In this document: piece by piece, positions 9,295 through 17,886 of the stretch
Layout: every line of letters begins with the position of its first letter
Numbering within the stretch: position 1 is the stretch's first letter
From: JAPOUP01 sp965203605
GTDB taxonomy: Bacteria; Pseudomonadota; Alphaproteobacteria; Rhodobacterales; Rhodobacteraceae
Assembly: GCA_965203605.1 (NCBI GenBank)
Contig: OZ241902.1
Coordinates: 3,782,001 to 3,846,000 of the forward strand
DNA length: 64,000 nucleotides
Direction: 5' to 3'
Translations under genes and position numbers: made by a program
The notes under the pieces: generated by a model
The model's database searches: none
Told to the model about the DNA's origin: nothing
The model's input: the letters and a program-made list of their open reading frames with translations, nothing else

Positions 9295-9998
9295 GACTGC
9301 CTGGCCCATGAGTGAGATTTCGTCCGTACGCCGAGGCACCGCCGCAGTGGGGCTCCGGTGGCTGTCCGCGCCGATGGATTTGCCGTGCTCTTGATCGAGG
9401 CTCTTACGGAATGTGCGTCCTTTGAGATGTTGCGGTTGGTCAGGTGGTCTTCGGGGCGGCGGACCAGTGTTCGGACATCAGGATGGAATGGGGCATGGAC
9501 AAAGTCACGTCAGCCTGATGCGGGCGTCCGCGGTTCTGGACCGCTGTTTGACCGGTTTCGCGGAAGCGTTGCGGTGTTCCTGCCATGCGGTGACTCCGCT
9601 GACCATGGTTTCACGATCCGGCGGTCCAGGCACTGCAGGGACCGTACATGGATCCCGATCTCCGCCTAATTCTGAAATCCGCATCAGGCAAACCTGCCGA
9701 GCCTCAACGAAGCCGAAGCTGCTCGGGAAGGTCCAGCCTTGCGAAAGCCATCGACGTCAGCACATGCGGCGGCGTGGGTCGCTGGCGGCGAATTGGAAGG
9801 GATCATCCGCCAAACCGGGTGTTTGGCCGATGCCCGGGCGGGGGAGGGCGCAGAGGCTCTTCGCCGTGCGTTCGGGCAGCATCATGACCTCTGGATCCTT
9901 GATGATCCGAGAGTGCCGCGGCCGCAAATATATCGGATGCCGCCTGGCTGAAGCCGCTGCGAAGATTCGGGAATGTAAGCCCGTCCCTTAGGCACCTA
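9295..9998. other. Gene-free stretch between convergent RidA and kynU
   Basis: About 700 bp without a recognisable gene. Several open frames exist (for example 9413-9991 and 9739-9951), but they lack good ribosome-binding sites, overlap each other in different frames and match no family I know. The 9739-9951 frame has a somewhat protein-like composition and could be part of an eroded gene, but I cannot name it. Confidence 0.4.
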
Positions 9999-11186
9999 TC
10001 AAGTCACCCTGCTCGTCCTTTTGAACTCAGGGCTGTCCCAAACGCGACTGTCCAGCACGTCGGCGAGAATCGCGACAGCGCGGCGCACGTCATCTTCATC
10101 GAGATAGAGCGGGGTGAAGCCAAAACGCATGATGTCGGGTGCGCGGAAATCGCCAATCACGTTGCGGGCGATGAGTGCCTGCATCGCGGCATATCCGTGT
10201 TCGAACGCGAACGAGACCTGACTGCCACGTTCGCTCCCGTTTCGCGGACTGACGAGGAGGAGTTCGGGGCAGTGTGCCTCGACCTCGGCGATAAAGACTT
10301 CGGAAAGATGCAGGCTGGCGGTGCGGATGTCGTTCATGTCGACCTCGGCCCAGATATCAAGTGCGCTCTCAAGTGCGCTGAGCGCAATGATCGGCGGTGT
10401 GCCCACGCGCATTCGCTCGATCCCAGTGGTGGGGCGGTAGGAACGCTCAAAGGCAAATGGCGCGTCGTGGCCGAGCCAGCCGCTGAGTGCCGGGCGCGTG
10501 ACGTCGACCAGATCCGGGCGGATATAGATAAAGGCCGGAGCGCCTGGGCCTCCATTGAGATACTTGTAGGTACAACCGACGGCGAACTCGCACCCTGCGC
10601 CTGCAAGATCGACGGGTACAGCTCCAGCGCTGTGCGCAAGATCCCAGAGCATGACAGCACCTACGGCATGTGCTGCCCGTGTGATCGTATCCATGTCATG
10701 CAGACGGCCCGTGCGGTAGTCAACCTGGGTGATCATCGCGACGGCAACATCCGATGTCATCGCGCATTCGACCTCGTCCGGTGCAACGATACGAAGCTCA
10801 TGGTCGTTGCCCAAAAGACCGATCAATCCTTCGGCCATGTAGAGATCGGAGGGGAAGTTCCCGCTGTCGCTCAGGATTACCCTGCGGTCCGGTCGCATAT
10901 CGAGCGCCGAGGCGAGCGCCTGATAGACCTTGATCGACAGTGTGTCGCCGAGCACGATGCTGTTTTCCGCCGCCCCCAAAAGGCGGGAAATCCGATTGCC
11001 CACGCGGATCGGCTGCGCCATCCACTCATCGACGTTCCATCCCATGATCAGATGCTCGCCCCACTCGTCTTTGATCATCCGCGACACAGCGGCGTCGACG
11101 CCCCGCGGCAGCGGACCGAGCGAATTGCCATCAAGGTAGATCATACCTTCGGGCAGAACAAAGCGATCCTTGAGTGGGAGAGTCAC
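9999..11186 (-). CDS. kynU: Kynureninase
   Basis: The 395-residue PLP enzyme splits kynurenine to anthranilate and alanine. Visible marks are YLDGNSLGPLP near residue 17, the PLP-contacting WDLAHSAGAVPVDL with Asp182, and the Schiff-base lysine in GCTYKYLNGGPG (Lys208). It converges on the 2-aminobenzoyl-CoA operon, so the two units together would carry kynurenine to anthranilate and onward. No tryptophan 2,3-dioxygenase or kynurenine formamidase is present in the window. The C-terminus ends normally and no lesions were seen. Confidence 0.92.
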   Translation of the reverse strand: MTLPLKDRFVLPEGMIYLDGNSLGPLPRGVDAAVSRMIKDEWGEHLIMGWNVDEWMAQPIRVGNRISRLLGAAENSIVLGDTLSIKVYQALASALDMRPDRRVILSDSGNFPSDLYMAEGLIGLLGNDHELRIVAPDEVECAMTSDVAVAMITQVDYRTGRLHDMDTITRAAHAVGAVMLWDLAHSAGAVPVDLAGAGCEFAVGCTYKYLNGGPGAPAFIYIRPDLVDVTRPALSGWLGHDAPFAFERSYRPTTGIERMRVGTPPIIALSALESALDIWAEVDMNDIRTASLHLSEVFIAEVEAHCPELLLVSPRNGSERGSQVSFAFEHGYAAMQALIARNVIGDFRAPDIMRFGFTPLYLDEDDVRRAVAILADVLDSRVWDSPEFKRTSRVT

Positions 11187-12162
11187 TGGGTGCCTCGTGG
11201 TTTGCAGGTTTCAGCCCCAGGCGGCACCTTTGGCATCCGTCGGTGTGTATCCGCTGGGTTCCCCTTTTATGGTGAGGGTGTCATCACAATCGGTCATGGC
11301 CTTGATGGTCCTGTGCGTTTGTCAAGATGTGCCTTCGGCGTCGGCGCACCGAGCGCATCAGGCACGAAAGTGCCCGTCAGAAGCTCGAGGTCCGACAGTT
11401 TGAACCCCACCCTAACTGCGACGTATAACACCGGCCATTCCCTCAGCGAGGGTGCAGCCCAGGCGTCGGCGATCCAGGCCGGGACGGCTTGGATACCGTC
11501 GGGACGAAGCGTAACCGTGTTCTTCGGGCAGCGCAACGCCCCCACGAAATCCGGTCCGCCCTCACCTATGTGTCGCCATTCGGGCAGCAGCAGCCAATGC
11601 GGCGGGATCTCGCCGTCGGCGGTATCGGTCTTGTTGGCCGAGACGGGCGGCAGAAATGATGGGGTGTGCCATAGCATGATGTTCTAATTTTGTTCAGGTG
11701 CCTTCAATTGTTTGGTTTGGCATCACATGGCGTCGATGGGTTGCATGGCTTTGGGGCGAACATCACCTGAAGTGACAGGATCTTTCATTTTCCCCTTTGT
11801 GGATGAATTGACTGCTTGAAGTCGCCCGAGCCTGAGGGTTTGAGCGGATATACGCTTTGCTCGAACGCTCTCGTTTGGGTCAGGCCGTGGTCGAGCCGAC
11901 CTTGGGAGATTCAATTTCGGTTCTCCGAGACTGTCTTGGTGGCCATTGTTGTTGATGGGCGGATTCCAGCCTTCGGGCAGAGTCGACCGGCTTCAAGGCG
12001 TCTCTGACCCTTCGACGCAATCAATGTGGTTGACTGCCCCGATCTCGACCAATAAATACGCCGGATGGAATTCACGGTGCTGCGCAGGCCGCGCTGGCAA
12101 CAGTTACAACGCTGTCCTATCGGGTTAGTCCGGGGGCTTTGACGAAACGGAGAACATGACCC
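11187..12162. other. Gene-poor stretch with one dispersed-repeat copy
   Basis: Nearly 1 kb upstream of kynU (minus strand) and of rpmB (plus strand). It should contain both promoters, but none stands out clearly. A 127-residue minus-strand frame at 11294-11677 spans the dispersed repeat at 11466-11542 and is rejected as a gene. Nothing else recognisable was found. Confidence 0.4.
11466..11542 (+). repeat. Dispersed intergenic repeat, copy A
   Basis: One of three related segments in the window (others at 27557-27634 and 58561-58640). The most conserved part is 11511-11542, which reads like GTATCCGYGTTCTYCGGGCA followed by RCAACGCCCC in the other copies, with GTAACC in place of GTATCC here. 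A weaker match extends about 45 bp upstream through TCGGCGATCC. It lies in the gap upstream of kynU. Confidence 0.6.
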
Positions 12163-12450
12163 ATGTCGCGCCGCTGCGAACTGACCGGAAAGGGTCCTAT
12201 GGTCGGCAACAATGTCAGCCATGCCAACAACAGAACCAAACGACGATTTCTTCCGAATCTGAATCAGGTCACGCTGATGTCAGAGACACTTGGAAAAAGC
12301 TTCAAACTCCGGGTCTCGTCCGCAGCACTTCGCGCCGTTGACCATCGGGGTGGTTTGGACGCGTTCCTCGCCAAGGCTAAGGACGCGGATCTCAGTGATA
12401 ATGCGCTAAGGATCAAAAGGGAGGTCGCCAGGTCACAGATTGTCGCCTGA
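12163..12450 (+). CDS. rpmB: 50S ribosomal protein L28
   Basis: The 95-residue basic protein begins MSRRCELTGKGP and contains NNVSHANNRTKRRFLPN, both diagnostic of bacterial L28, a large-subunit ribosomal protein. The alphaproteobacterial C-terminal extension (AKDADLSDNALRIKREV) is present. A GGAG lies about 10 bases ahead of the ATG. An overlapping ATG at 12156 opens a different, irrelevant frame. It stands alone between eroded stretches. Confidence 0.95.
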   Translation: MSRRCELTGKGPMVGNNVSHANNRTKRRFLPNLNQVTLMSETLGKSFKLRVSSAALRAVDHRGGLDAFLAKAKDADLSDNALRIKREVARSQIVA

Positions 12451-12843
12451 TGACACAGATCGAAAGTGGGTGCACTTTGACCGCCGCAGCACTGTCTGGT
12501 GCCGTTGGCTCGGTGGGCAATTCGGGTCGGAGTCCGGAGCTTTCTTGATGCTTGACGGGGTGCCGCAACATCTTCGGAACTCCTTGAACCGCACTTTGCA
12601 TTGAGTGAACTCCTGCGGTGGGGTGCGGGAGGACTGATACAGTGCGTAATGAAACTGTGGGTTCGGTCTACTGCTGGTCCGGGGAGGACACCATCACATC
12701 AGGATGGTCGGGTCTCGGTAATGCCACAGCCTGTCCCGAGGATTATTCCCTTCCTGATCCTGTGGAGCAGGCTGGTCATGTGCCGTCGGTCTTCCAGTGC
12801 GCCGTGGGGCGTTTCACCACGTTGATTCGCGCCGTTAGGCGGT
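12451..12843. other. Gene-free stretch downstream of rpmB
   Basis: Almost 400 bp between rpmB and the convergent small membrane protein gene. Short frames (12413-12601 minus, 12601-12825 plus) show no family resemblance or good start context. No clear terminator with a T-run was found. Confidence 0.35.
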
Positions 12844-13182
12844 CTATCGCTGTTTGAGAGCTTCCTTGATTTCGGCGATATCAGTGGCCATAGCCGCCTG
12901 ACCTTCCATGAGGATGGCGACGTCATTGGCCAGTTCATCGAACTTTTCATTGAGAACCGCCACCTCTGTCTGCACGGATGTCAAGCCGATCACCAGCCAG
13001 CCCATCAGGCCAAGGAAAGCCGCAAATGCGGTAACCACCATTGGGTTTCGCGTCACGTCACCTCGACGCAACTCACGCACCAGGATTTTCGCCAGCTCTG
13101 GAGTGGCGCCGGCATCGATAAGGTCATCCCTTGTCACGGACACTTTCCACGCTTCCTTTCTCAATCGACCCTGAATGGCCAC
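12844..13182 (-). CDS. Small membrane protein with N-terminal helix and C-terminal coiled coil, unknown function
   Basis: The 112-residue product has a soluble N-terminus (VTRDDLIDAGATPELAKIL), one strongly hydrophobic segment (MVVTAFAAFLGLMGWLVIGL, roughly residues 48-68) and a heptad-like tail rich in V, L, E and D (TEVAVLNEKFDELANDVAIL). The layout resembles small membrane-anchored coiled-coil proteins and is loosely like the DUF1640-type protein at 35242-35490. A GTG at 13143 (VSVTRDD) is an alternative start. Codon use and residue composition look genuine, but I do not recognise the family. Confidence 0.6.
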   Translation of the reverse strand: MAIQGRLRKEAWKVSVTRDDLIDAGATPELAKILVRELRRGDVTRNPMVVTAFAAFLGLMGWLVIGLTSVQTEVAVLNEKFDELANDVAILMEGQAAMATDIAEIKEALKQR

Positions 13183-13721
13183 AACTCGACTGACTCCGTG
13201 ACCATTTCGACGATATAGGTTGTTTCAGGCGCTGAATCAATCCTCGCCGGATTGGTGGATGTTCGGGCCCATTGGGTAGCATGTCTCAATTCGCTGGGCC
13301 ATGAAAGCAGAAGAATTTGGGCGGCATCAAGGTTGAAAGAAGGTTGAGTTCCCACTTTCCCTGGCCGCGTAACCCAGCGAGACCTCCTTTGCCCAACACT
13401 GTCGGAAATGGAGCCCAGACCAAAATCCAACAGCATCACCGTTGCAATGACGCTACCGACCGGATTGGGGTGATCGCTCTTGCCCTATCCTGTCTTCGAA
13501 GCAGAACCGAAAGCGTCCACGGCCACCGTCCAAAATGGTCAGATGCAGGAGGGTTGCTTCGCCTTGCACCAATCACGCCCAGCCAGCCAGCCAGTCAGTC
13601 GCGCTTGCCGCATGTCTCAAAGAAGGAACACTATGTCCGCAAACAGTGAACCACCAACAAATTGCGCTTCATCAGACATTTTGACTTGACATATCCGGTC
13701 GCCGTAGCCGAAACTTTACCT
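13183..13721. other. Gene-free stretch upstream of the XRE-cupin regulator
   Basis: About 540 bp with only low-quality frames. The minus-strand frame 13161-13439 (92 residues) has no recognisable domain. TTGACTTGACAT at 13681-13692 could supply a -35 element for the regulator gene, but no convincing -10 box is seen before its ATG at 13722. Confidence 0.35.
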
Positions 13722-14381
13722 ATGCTAAAAAAACAGTTACAGATTCAGCCAGAGGAAGCGGCTCTCGACCTTGGAGAGCAACTCAGGCATTGCCGCAAGG
13801 AAGCAGGGCTCACGATGCAGTACGTGGCCGACAGTGCCGGCCTTTCGGTCGGGTTCATCTCGCAGGTCGAACGCGGTTTGGCAGCGCCCTCCCTGTCTTC
13901 GCTTCGTTCCATTGCCCGGGTTCTGCAGCGGCCGATTTCGGAGTTTCTGGAACAGCCCGGCAGCAGCGCTGATGCAACCCGCGAAGGCCGCCGCGTCAAC
14001 TATCGCGTTGCGGACGGGTCGGTTTCCTACGAGAGGCTGTCGGCGAACTTTCCGGGCAGTACGCTGCGTTCGGTCATCATCCACGAACCACCCGGACACC
14101 GGAGCGAGCCGATCAGCCACGAAGGTGAGGAACTCTTCTACATGCTGCACGGTGAAATCACCGTCGAGATAGAAGGTGAACGCAAAATCCTGCGGCAGGG
14201 GGACTCCATGCACTTCGATTCCCGCAGGACGCATGCCACCTGGAACCACTCCGACAGAACAGCCTCGATCCTCTGGAGCGGCACCATGGATGTCTTCGGA
14301 GAAGACGGCAACGAACCCATCCAGAAGAGACATACGCGAGGCACGAGCATCCATTCCGTAAAGAAGGGAGACGAACGGTGA
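13722..14381 (+). CDS. XRE-family transcriptional regulator with C-terminal cupin domain
   Basis: The 219-residue protein joins an N-terminal helix-turn-helix (LGEQLRHCRKEAGLTMQYVA; recognition helix in GLSVGFISQVERG) to a small cupin sensor (EGEELFYMLHGEITVEIEG; GDSMHFDSRRTHATWNH) that would bind a metal or small ligand. Such regulators often control amino-acid, polyamine or dipeptide uptake operons. Its stop overlaps the GTG start of the binding-protein gene, so it is probably co-transcribed with, and controls, the transporter operon. ATG 13722 gives the compact HTH start; an in-frame ATG at 13662 would add 20 unlikely residues. No Shine-Dalgarno is obvious before either. Confidence 0.85.
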   Translation: MLKKQLQIQPEEAALDLGEQLRHCRKEAGLTMQYVADSAGLSVGFISQVERGLAAPSLSSLRSIARVLQRPISEFLEQPGSSADATREGRRVNYRVADGSVSYERLSANFPGSTLRSVIIHEPPGHRSEPISHEGEELFYMLHGEITVEIEGERKILRQGDSMHFDSRRTHATWNHSDRTASILWSGTMDVFGEDGNEPIQKRHTRGTSIHSVKKGDER

Positions 14382-15967
14382 CACACTGGAAGACAACTCT
14401 GGCTGCCGGATTGGCAGCAGTGATCGCGCTGACCGCCCCTGCCATTGCAGGCGGCACGCTGCGGCTCGACGAGGTTGCGGTTGGTGAACTCGATCCGGCA
14501 AAGGCGTCGGACTACGCCGACAGCATTCTGATGTTCAACGTTTACGATACGTTGGTGCTACCGGTGCAGGGAGGTCCGGGCCATGCGCCACACCTGGCGG
14601 AAAGCTGGGAAAGCGATGGCAACACGTTCACCTTCACGCTGAGAGGCGATGTGAACTTTCAGAGCGGCAACCCGCTGACCGCAGAGGACGTTGTCTTCTC
14701 GGTCGAGCGGATGAAGGCGTTGGGTGCCGGCCTCTCCTACCTCCTTGGGGTGGTCGAAAGCGTCGAGGCGGTCGACCCTTCAACCGTCCGCTTCAACCTT
14801 TCCTCATCCTATGCTCCGTTCGTGGCATCGCTGGTGAGACTACCCATCGTCGACAGGAAGTTGGTCATGGATAATCTCAGCGAGGGTGAAGGAGATATGG
14901 GAGACTGGGGACAGGCATTTCTGTCGGCGAATGGCGCTGGCACCGGTGCATATCGGGTCGTCTCGCACAATCCGCAGGAAGAGACCGTCATGGAGAGGAA
15001 CGGTGACTACTTCCTCGGCATGGCAGATGCGGCGCCTGACATCGTGCGTCTGCGCTACGGGCTGGAGGCTTCGACCGTGCGAACGCTTATTTCACAGGGC
15101 GAGCACGACATCTCGTCCCAGTGGCTGCCGCCCGAAGTGATGGGAGCGCTTGCAAGGGAAGGCGCACAGCTCCTTACGGAAAGCGGAACCGGAGCGTTCT
15201 ATCTGAAGATGAACACCACCAAGCCGCCGCTTGACGATGTCAATTGCCGCCGGGCGCTAAGTGCTGCCTTTGACTATCAGACCGCGATTCGCATGATCGC
15301 AATCACCGAGGACGTCTCTGCCGGCAGCCCCTCTACGGGCGCGATTCCAGTTGGAATGTTCGGAGCCAACGATCGTTCGATGGTTCAGGCACAGGATCTT
15401 GACAGGGCGCGGGAGTTGCTCGCGGCCTGCAGCCACGACCCGGCTGGGATGGACATCGAGATCAGCTGGATTGCCGAAGTGCCGCTTGAAGAACGATTTG
15501 CGCTGCTCTTCCAGTCAAATCTGGAAGCAATCGGTGTGAAATCACATATCCGCAAGCTGCCCTGGGCACTCTTTGCCGAACAGGTCAGCAAGCCCGAAAA
15601 CACGCCGCATATCAGCCAACTCTTCGTAAATGCGGTGACGGGTGACCCGGACACGCTGCTTTACGGCATGTATCACTCCTCGACCCCGGGAACCTGGCAG
15701 TCGCCGGAACACCTCAGCGATGCGATGGTGGATGAGTATCTGGAGGCTGGTCGCAACGCTCCCACGGCGGAGGCTCGCCAGGAAGCTTACTCGATGCTGA
15801 ACGCCCGCCTGATGGAGATCGCACCGACGATCTACAGCTACGACCGGCAGTCGGTCTTTGCCGCCAGTAACAGGGTGAAGGCGCCGGCACTTTCGGATCC
15901 GGCCCAGGCATTCGGACTCGATGGCATGGGCTTCAGCTTCCGACTGATGGAAGTTGCCGACGACTGA
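14378..15967 (+). CDS. ABC transporter substrate-binding protein, dipeptide/oligopeptide (SBP_bac_5) family
   Basis: The 529-residue periplasmic protein starts with a Sec signal (AAGLAAVIALTAPAIAGG) and has the family signature GNTFTFTLRGDVNFQSGNPL followed by TAEDVVFSVERM. It would capture a peptide- or opine-like solute for the permeases that follow. The GTG start at 14378 overlaps the regulator's stop (GTGA), with AGGGAG upstream. The true ligand is unknown; downstream hydantoinase, racemase and peptidase genes suggest a cyclic amide, oxoproline-like or peptide-derived compound. Confidence 0.88.
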   Translation: MTHWKTTLAAGLAAVIALTAPAIAGGTLRLDEVAVGELDPAKASDYADSILMFNVYDTLVLPVQGGPGHAPHLAESWESDGNTFTFTLRGDVNFQSGNPLTAEDVVFSVERMKALGAGLSYLLGVVESVEAVDPSTVRFNLSSSYAPFVASLVRLPIVDRKLVMDNLSEGEGDMGDWGQAFLSANGAGTGAYRVVSHNPQEETVMERNGDYFLGMADAAPDIVRLRYGLEASTVRTLISQGEHDISSQWLPPEVMGALAREGAQLLTESGTGAFYLKMNTTKPPLDDVNCRRALSAAFDYQTAIRMIAITEDVSAGSPSTGAIPVGMFGANDRSMVQAQDLDRARELLAACSHDPAGMDIEISWIAEVPLEERFALLFQSNLEAIGVKSHIRKLPWALFAEQVSKPENTPHISQLFVNAVTGDPDTLLYGMYHSSTPGTWQSPEHLSDAMVDEYLEAGRNAPTAEARQEAYSMLNARLMEIAPTIYSYDRQSVFAASNRVKAPALSDPAQAFGLDGMGFSFRLMEVADD

Positions 15968-15981
15968 GTCTCTCTGCACCC

Positions 15982-16005
15982 CGTCGGGCCCGTCCGGGCC
16001 CGGCG
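15982..16005 (+). promoter_or_regulatory. Intercistronic hairpin between binding protein and first permease gene
   Basis: Arms CGTCGGGC (15982-15989) and GCCCGGCG (15998-16005) pair along their full length with one wobble, around an 8-base loop that can itself close by two more pairs. There is no T-run. In ABC operons a stem here often protects the upstream binding-protein message and lowers permease expression; that role is inferred. Confidence 0.5.
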
Positions 16006-16021
16006 GCGACACTCCGGACCC

Positions 16022-17056
16022 GTGGCCATGTCTGCAGTCCTTCGCCTTCTTTCGCGGCGGCTCGGCATCTCCCTGATCGTGCTCGTTGGCGTTTCGATGC
16101 TGATCTTTGGAATCGCGCGGGTGATTCCCGGCGATCCCGCGCGAATCGCGCTGGGGCCGAATGCGACCGAGGAACAGGTGGCCAACCTGCGCGAGGCGCT
16201 GCACCTCAACGACCCGGTCGTGATTCAATACGGGCATTTCGTGGCCGACCTCCTTCAGGGAGATCTTGGTGTCTCGCTCTATACCAACCGCCCGGTGACA
16301 CTGGACATTGCGCAGTTCCTGCCCGCGACGCTGGAGCTTGTACTCATCTCCGGAGTGCTGATGGTCGGTATAGGACTGCCGCTCGGCATGTGGTCGGCAC
16401 GTTACCGAGGTCGCTGGCCAGACCACCTGATCCGCGTTGTCTCGCTTCTGGGCGTCTCGGCACCGAGCTTCGTCTGGGCCGTGATCCTGATGCTCATCTT
16501 CGCGTTTTTCCTGCCCATCTTTCCGATCGCCGGACGGATAACCGACAGCTTCGAGATCACGCGTGTTACCGGTTTCCTGCTGGTCGACACGCTGCTCGCC
16601 GGAAACGTTGCGGCGTTTGCCGATGCGCTCTGGCACATCGTCCTGCCCGCCTTCGCGCTTGCGGTTTCCGGCATCGGACAGGCGGCACGGCTGACTCGGG
16701 CGAACATGGTGGAGACCTATGACAGACCATATGTCGAGATGGCTTTCGCCTATGGCTTCCCGGCGAGGCGCATTGCCGCAAAATACGCATTCAAGCCTTC
16801 GCTGATACCCTCGCTGACCATCATCGGTCTCGATTTCGCGGCCATGCTGGGAAATGCCTTTCTGGTCGAGGCGGTCTTTGCCTGGCCCGGCCTTAGCCGC
16901 TACGGCGTGGCCGTGATCCTCAGAAAGGACCTCAACGCCATCATCGGCACCGTTCTTGTCATCTCCGCCACGTTCCTGATCGTGAACCTGATCGTCGACA
17001 TGCTGATCGTGTTCCTGAATCCGCGCATCCGCCATTCCGAGCGGGGCACGTCATGA
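16022..17056 (+). CDS. ABC transporter permease, DppB/OppB type
   Basis: The 344-residue inner-membrane protein begins with the standard DppB N-terminus (LRLLSRRLGISLIVLVGVSM) and IPGDPARIALG. It has several hydrophobic segments and the ATPase-docking EAA loop (VEMAFAYGFPARRIAAKYAF). It forms the translocation pore with the next gene product. The start may be GTG 16022 or ATG 16028, differing by two residues. Its stop overlaps the following start by ATGA. Confidence 0.9.
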   Translation: MAMSAVLRLLSRRLGISLIVLVGVSMLIFGIARVIPGDPARIALGPNATEEQVANLREALHLNDPVVIQYGHFVADLLQGDLGVSLYTNRPVTLDIAQFLPATLELVLISGVLMVGIGLPLGMWSARYRGRWPDHLIRVVSLLGVSAPSFVWAVILMLIFAFFLPIFPIAGRITDSFEITRVTGFLLVDTLLAGNVAAFADALWHIVLPAFALAVSGIGQAARLTRANMVETYDRPYVEMAFAYGFPARRIAAKYAFKPSLIPSLTIIGLDFAAMLGNAFLVEAVFAWPGLSRYGVAVILRKDLNAIIGTVLVISATFLIVNLIVDMLIVFLNPRIRHSERGTS

Positions 17057-17886
17057 GACGGACAATCGTCATTCTGCTTCGTAACCCGCTTTCCCTGCTC
17101 GGTGCGGGATTGGTGGCAGCGGTCGTGCTTTCGGCCGTTCTGGCGGATCACATTGCGCCCTTTCCCGAGCATAGGGGTGCCGTGATCGATTTCGTCCACT
17201 TCAATCAGGGCCCCACGGCACGGAACATCATGGGAACCGATCTCGTCGGTCGCGATCTCTTCAGCAGGATCCTCTATGCCTTCCGCATTTCGCTGGTACT
17301 CGGTGTCGTGGTTCTGGCCATCGCTCCGCCGATCGGCACCCTCGTAGGACTCTTTGCCGGCTATCTGGGCGGCCGTACCGAGTTCGTGCTCATGCGCCTG
17401 ACCGACGTATTCCTGTCGATTCCGCCGCTGGTGCTGGCAATCGCCATGATGGGCGTGCTGGAGCCGACGCTCATGAATGCCATGCTGGCGGTAACGGCGA
17501 TGTGGTGGCCTTGGTATGCCCGGCTGGTCTACAACCTCGCGCGCTCCGAGCGGGAAGAGGGTTATGTACTTGCTGCCGAAGTCATAGGCACCTCGACGCT
17601 GCATATCACACTCCGGGAAATCCTGCCAAACTGCCTGCCCGCCATCATTACCAAAATGACACTCGACATGGGCTTCGTCATCATTATCGCCTCGTCGCTG
17701 TCCTTTCTCGGCCTGGGTGTGCAGCCGCCCACACCGGATCTGGGCAGTATGGTGGCAGAGGGCGCACGTTACCTGCCGGACAGCTGGTGGTTGACGGTGT
17801 TTCCGGGGCTCGCAATCCTGATTGCGGTTTTCGGTTTCAACCTGATCGGTGATGCGTTGCGGGAAATCCTGGGAGCGGATCAGTGA
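17053..17886 (+). CDS. ABC transporter permease, DppC/OppC type
   Basis: The 277-residue membrane protein has the DppC hallmarks: an N-terminal membrane helix, NIMGTDLVGRDLFSRILYAF, five further hydrophobic stretches, and the EAA docking loop (YVLAAEVIGTSTLHITLREI then LPN). SFLGLGVQPPTPDLGSMVA near the C-terminus is typical of the family. It pairs with the upstream permease. The start and stop overlap the neighbouring genes by four bases each. Confidence 0.9.
   Translation: MRRTIVILLRNPLSLLGAGLVAAVVLSAVLADHIAPFPEHRGAVIDFVHFNQGPTARNIMGTDLVGRDLFSRILYAFRISLVLGVVVLAIAPPIGTLVGLFAGYLGGRTEFVLMRLTDVFLSIPPLVLAIAMMGVLEPTLMNAMLAVTAMWWPWYARLVYNLARSEREEGYVLAAEVIGTSTLHITLREILPNCLPAIITKMTLDMGFVIIIASSLSFLGLGVQPPTPDLGSMVAEGARYLPDSWWLTVFPGLAILIAVFGFNLIGDALREILGADQ

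Noticed and set aside
11294..11677. 127-residue minus-strand ORF as a gene
   Set aside because: It spans the dispersed repeat, has no recognisable domain, and similar peptide strings (GAL-CP-N--TL) arise at the other repeat copies in unrelated contexts.
10197..11687. 496-residue plus-strand ORF opposite kynU
   Set aside because: The kynureninase on the minus strand is unambiguous; the plus frame has no family resemblance.
15542..17035. 497-residue minus-strand ORF across the ABC permease gene
   Set aside because: Rich in Asp, His, Gln and Arg with no domain; the plus strand has a clear SBP C-terminus and a DppB-type permease.
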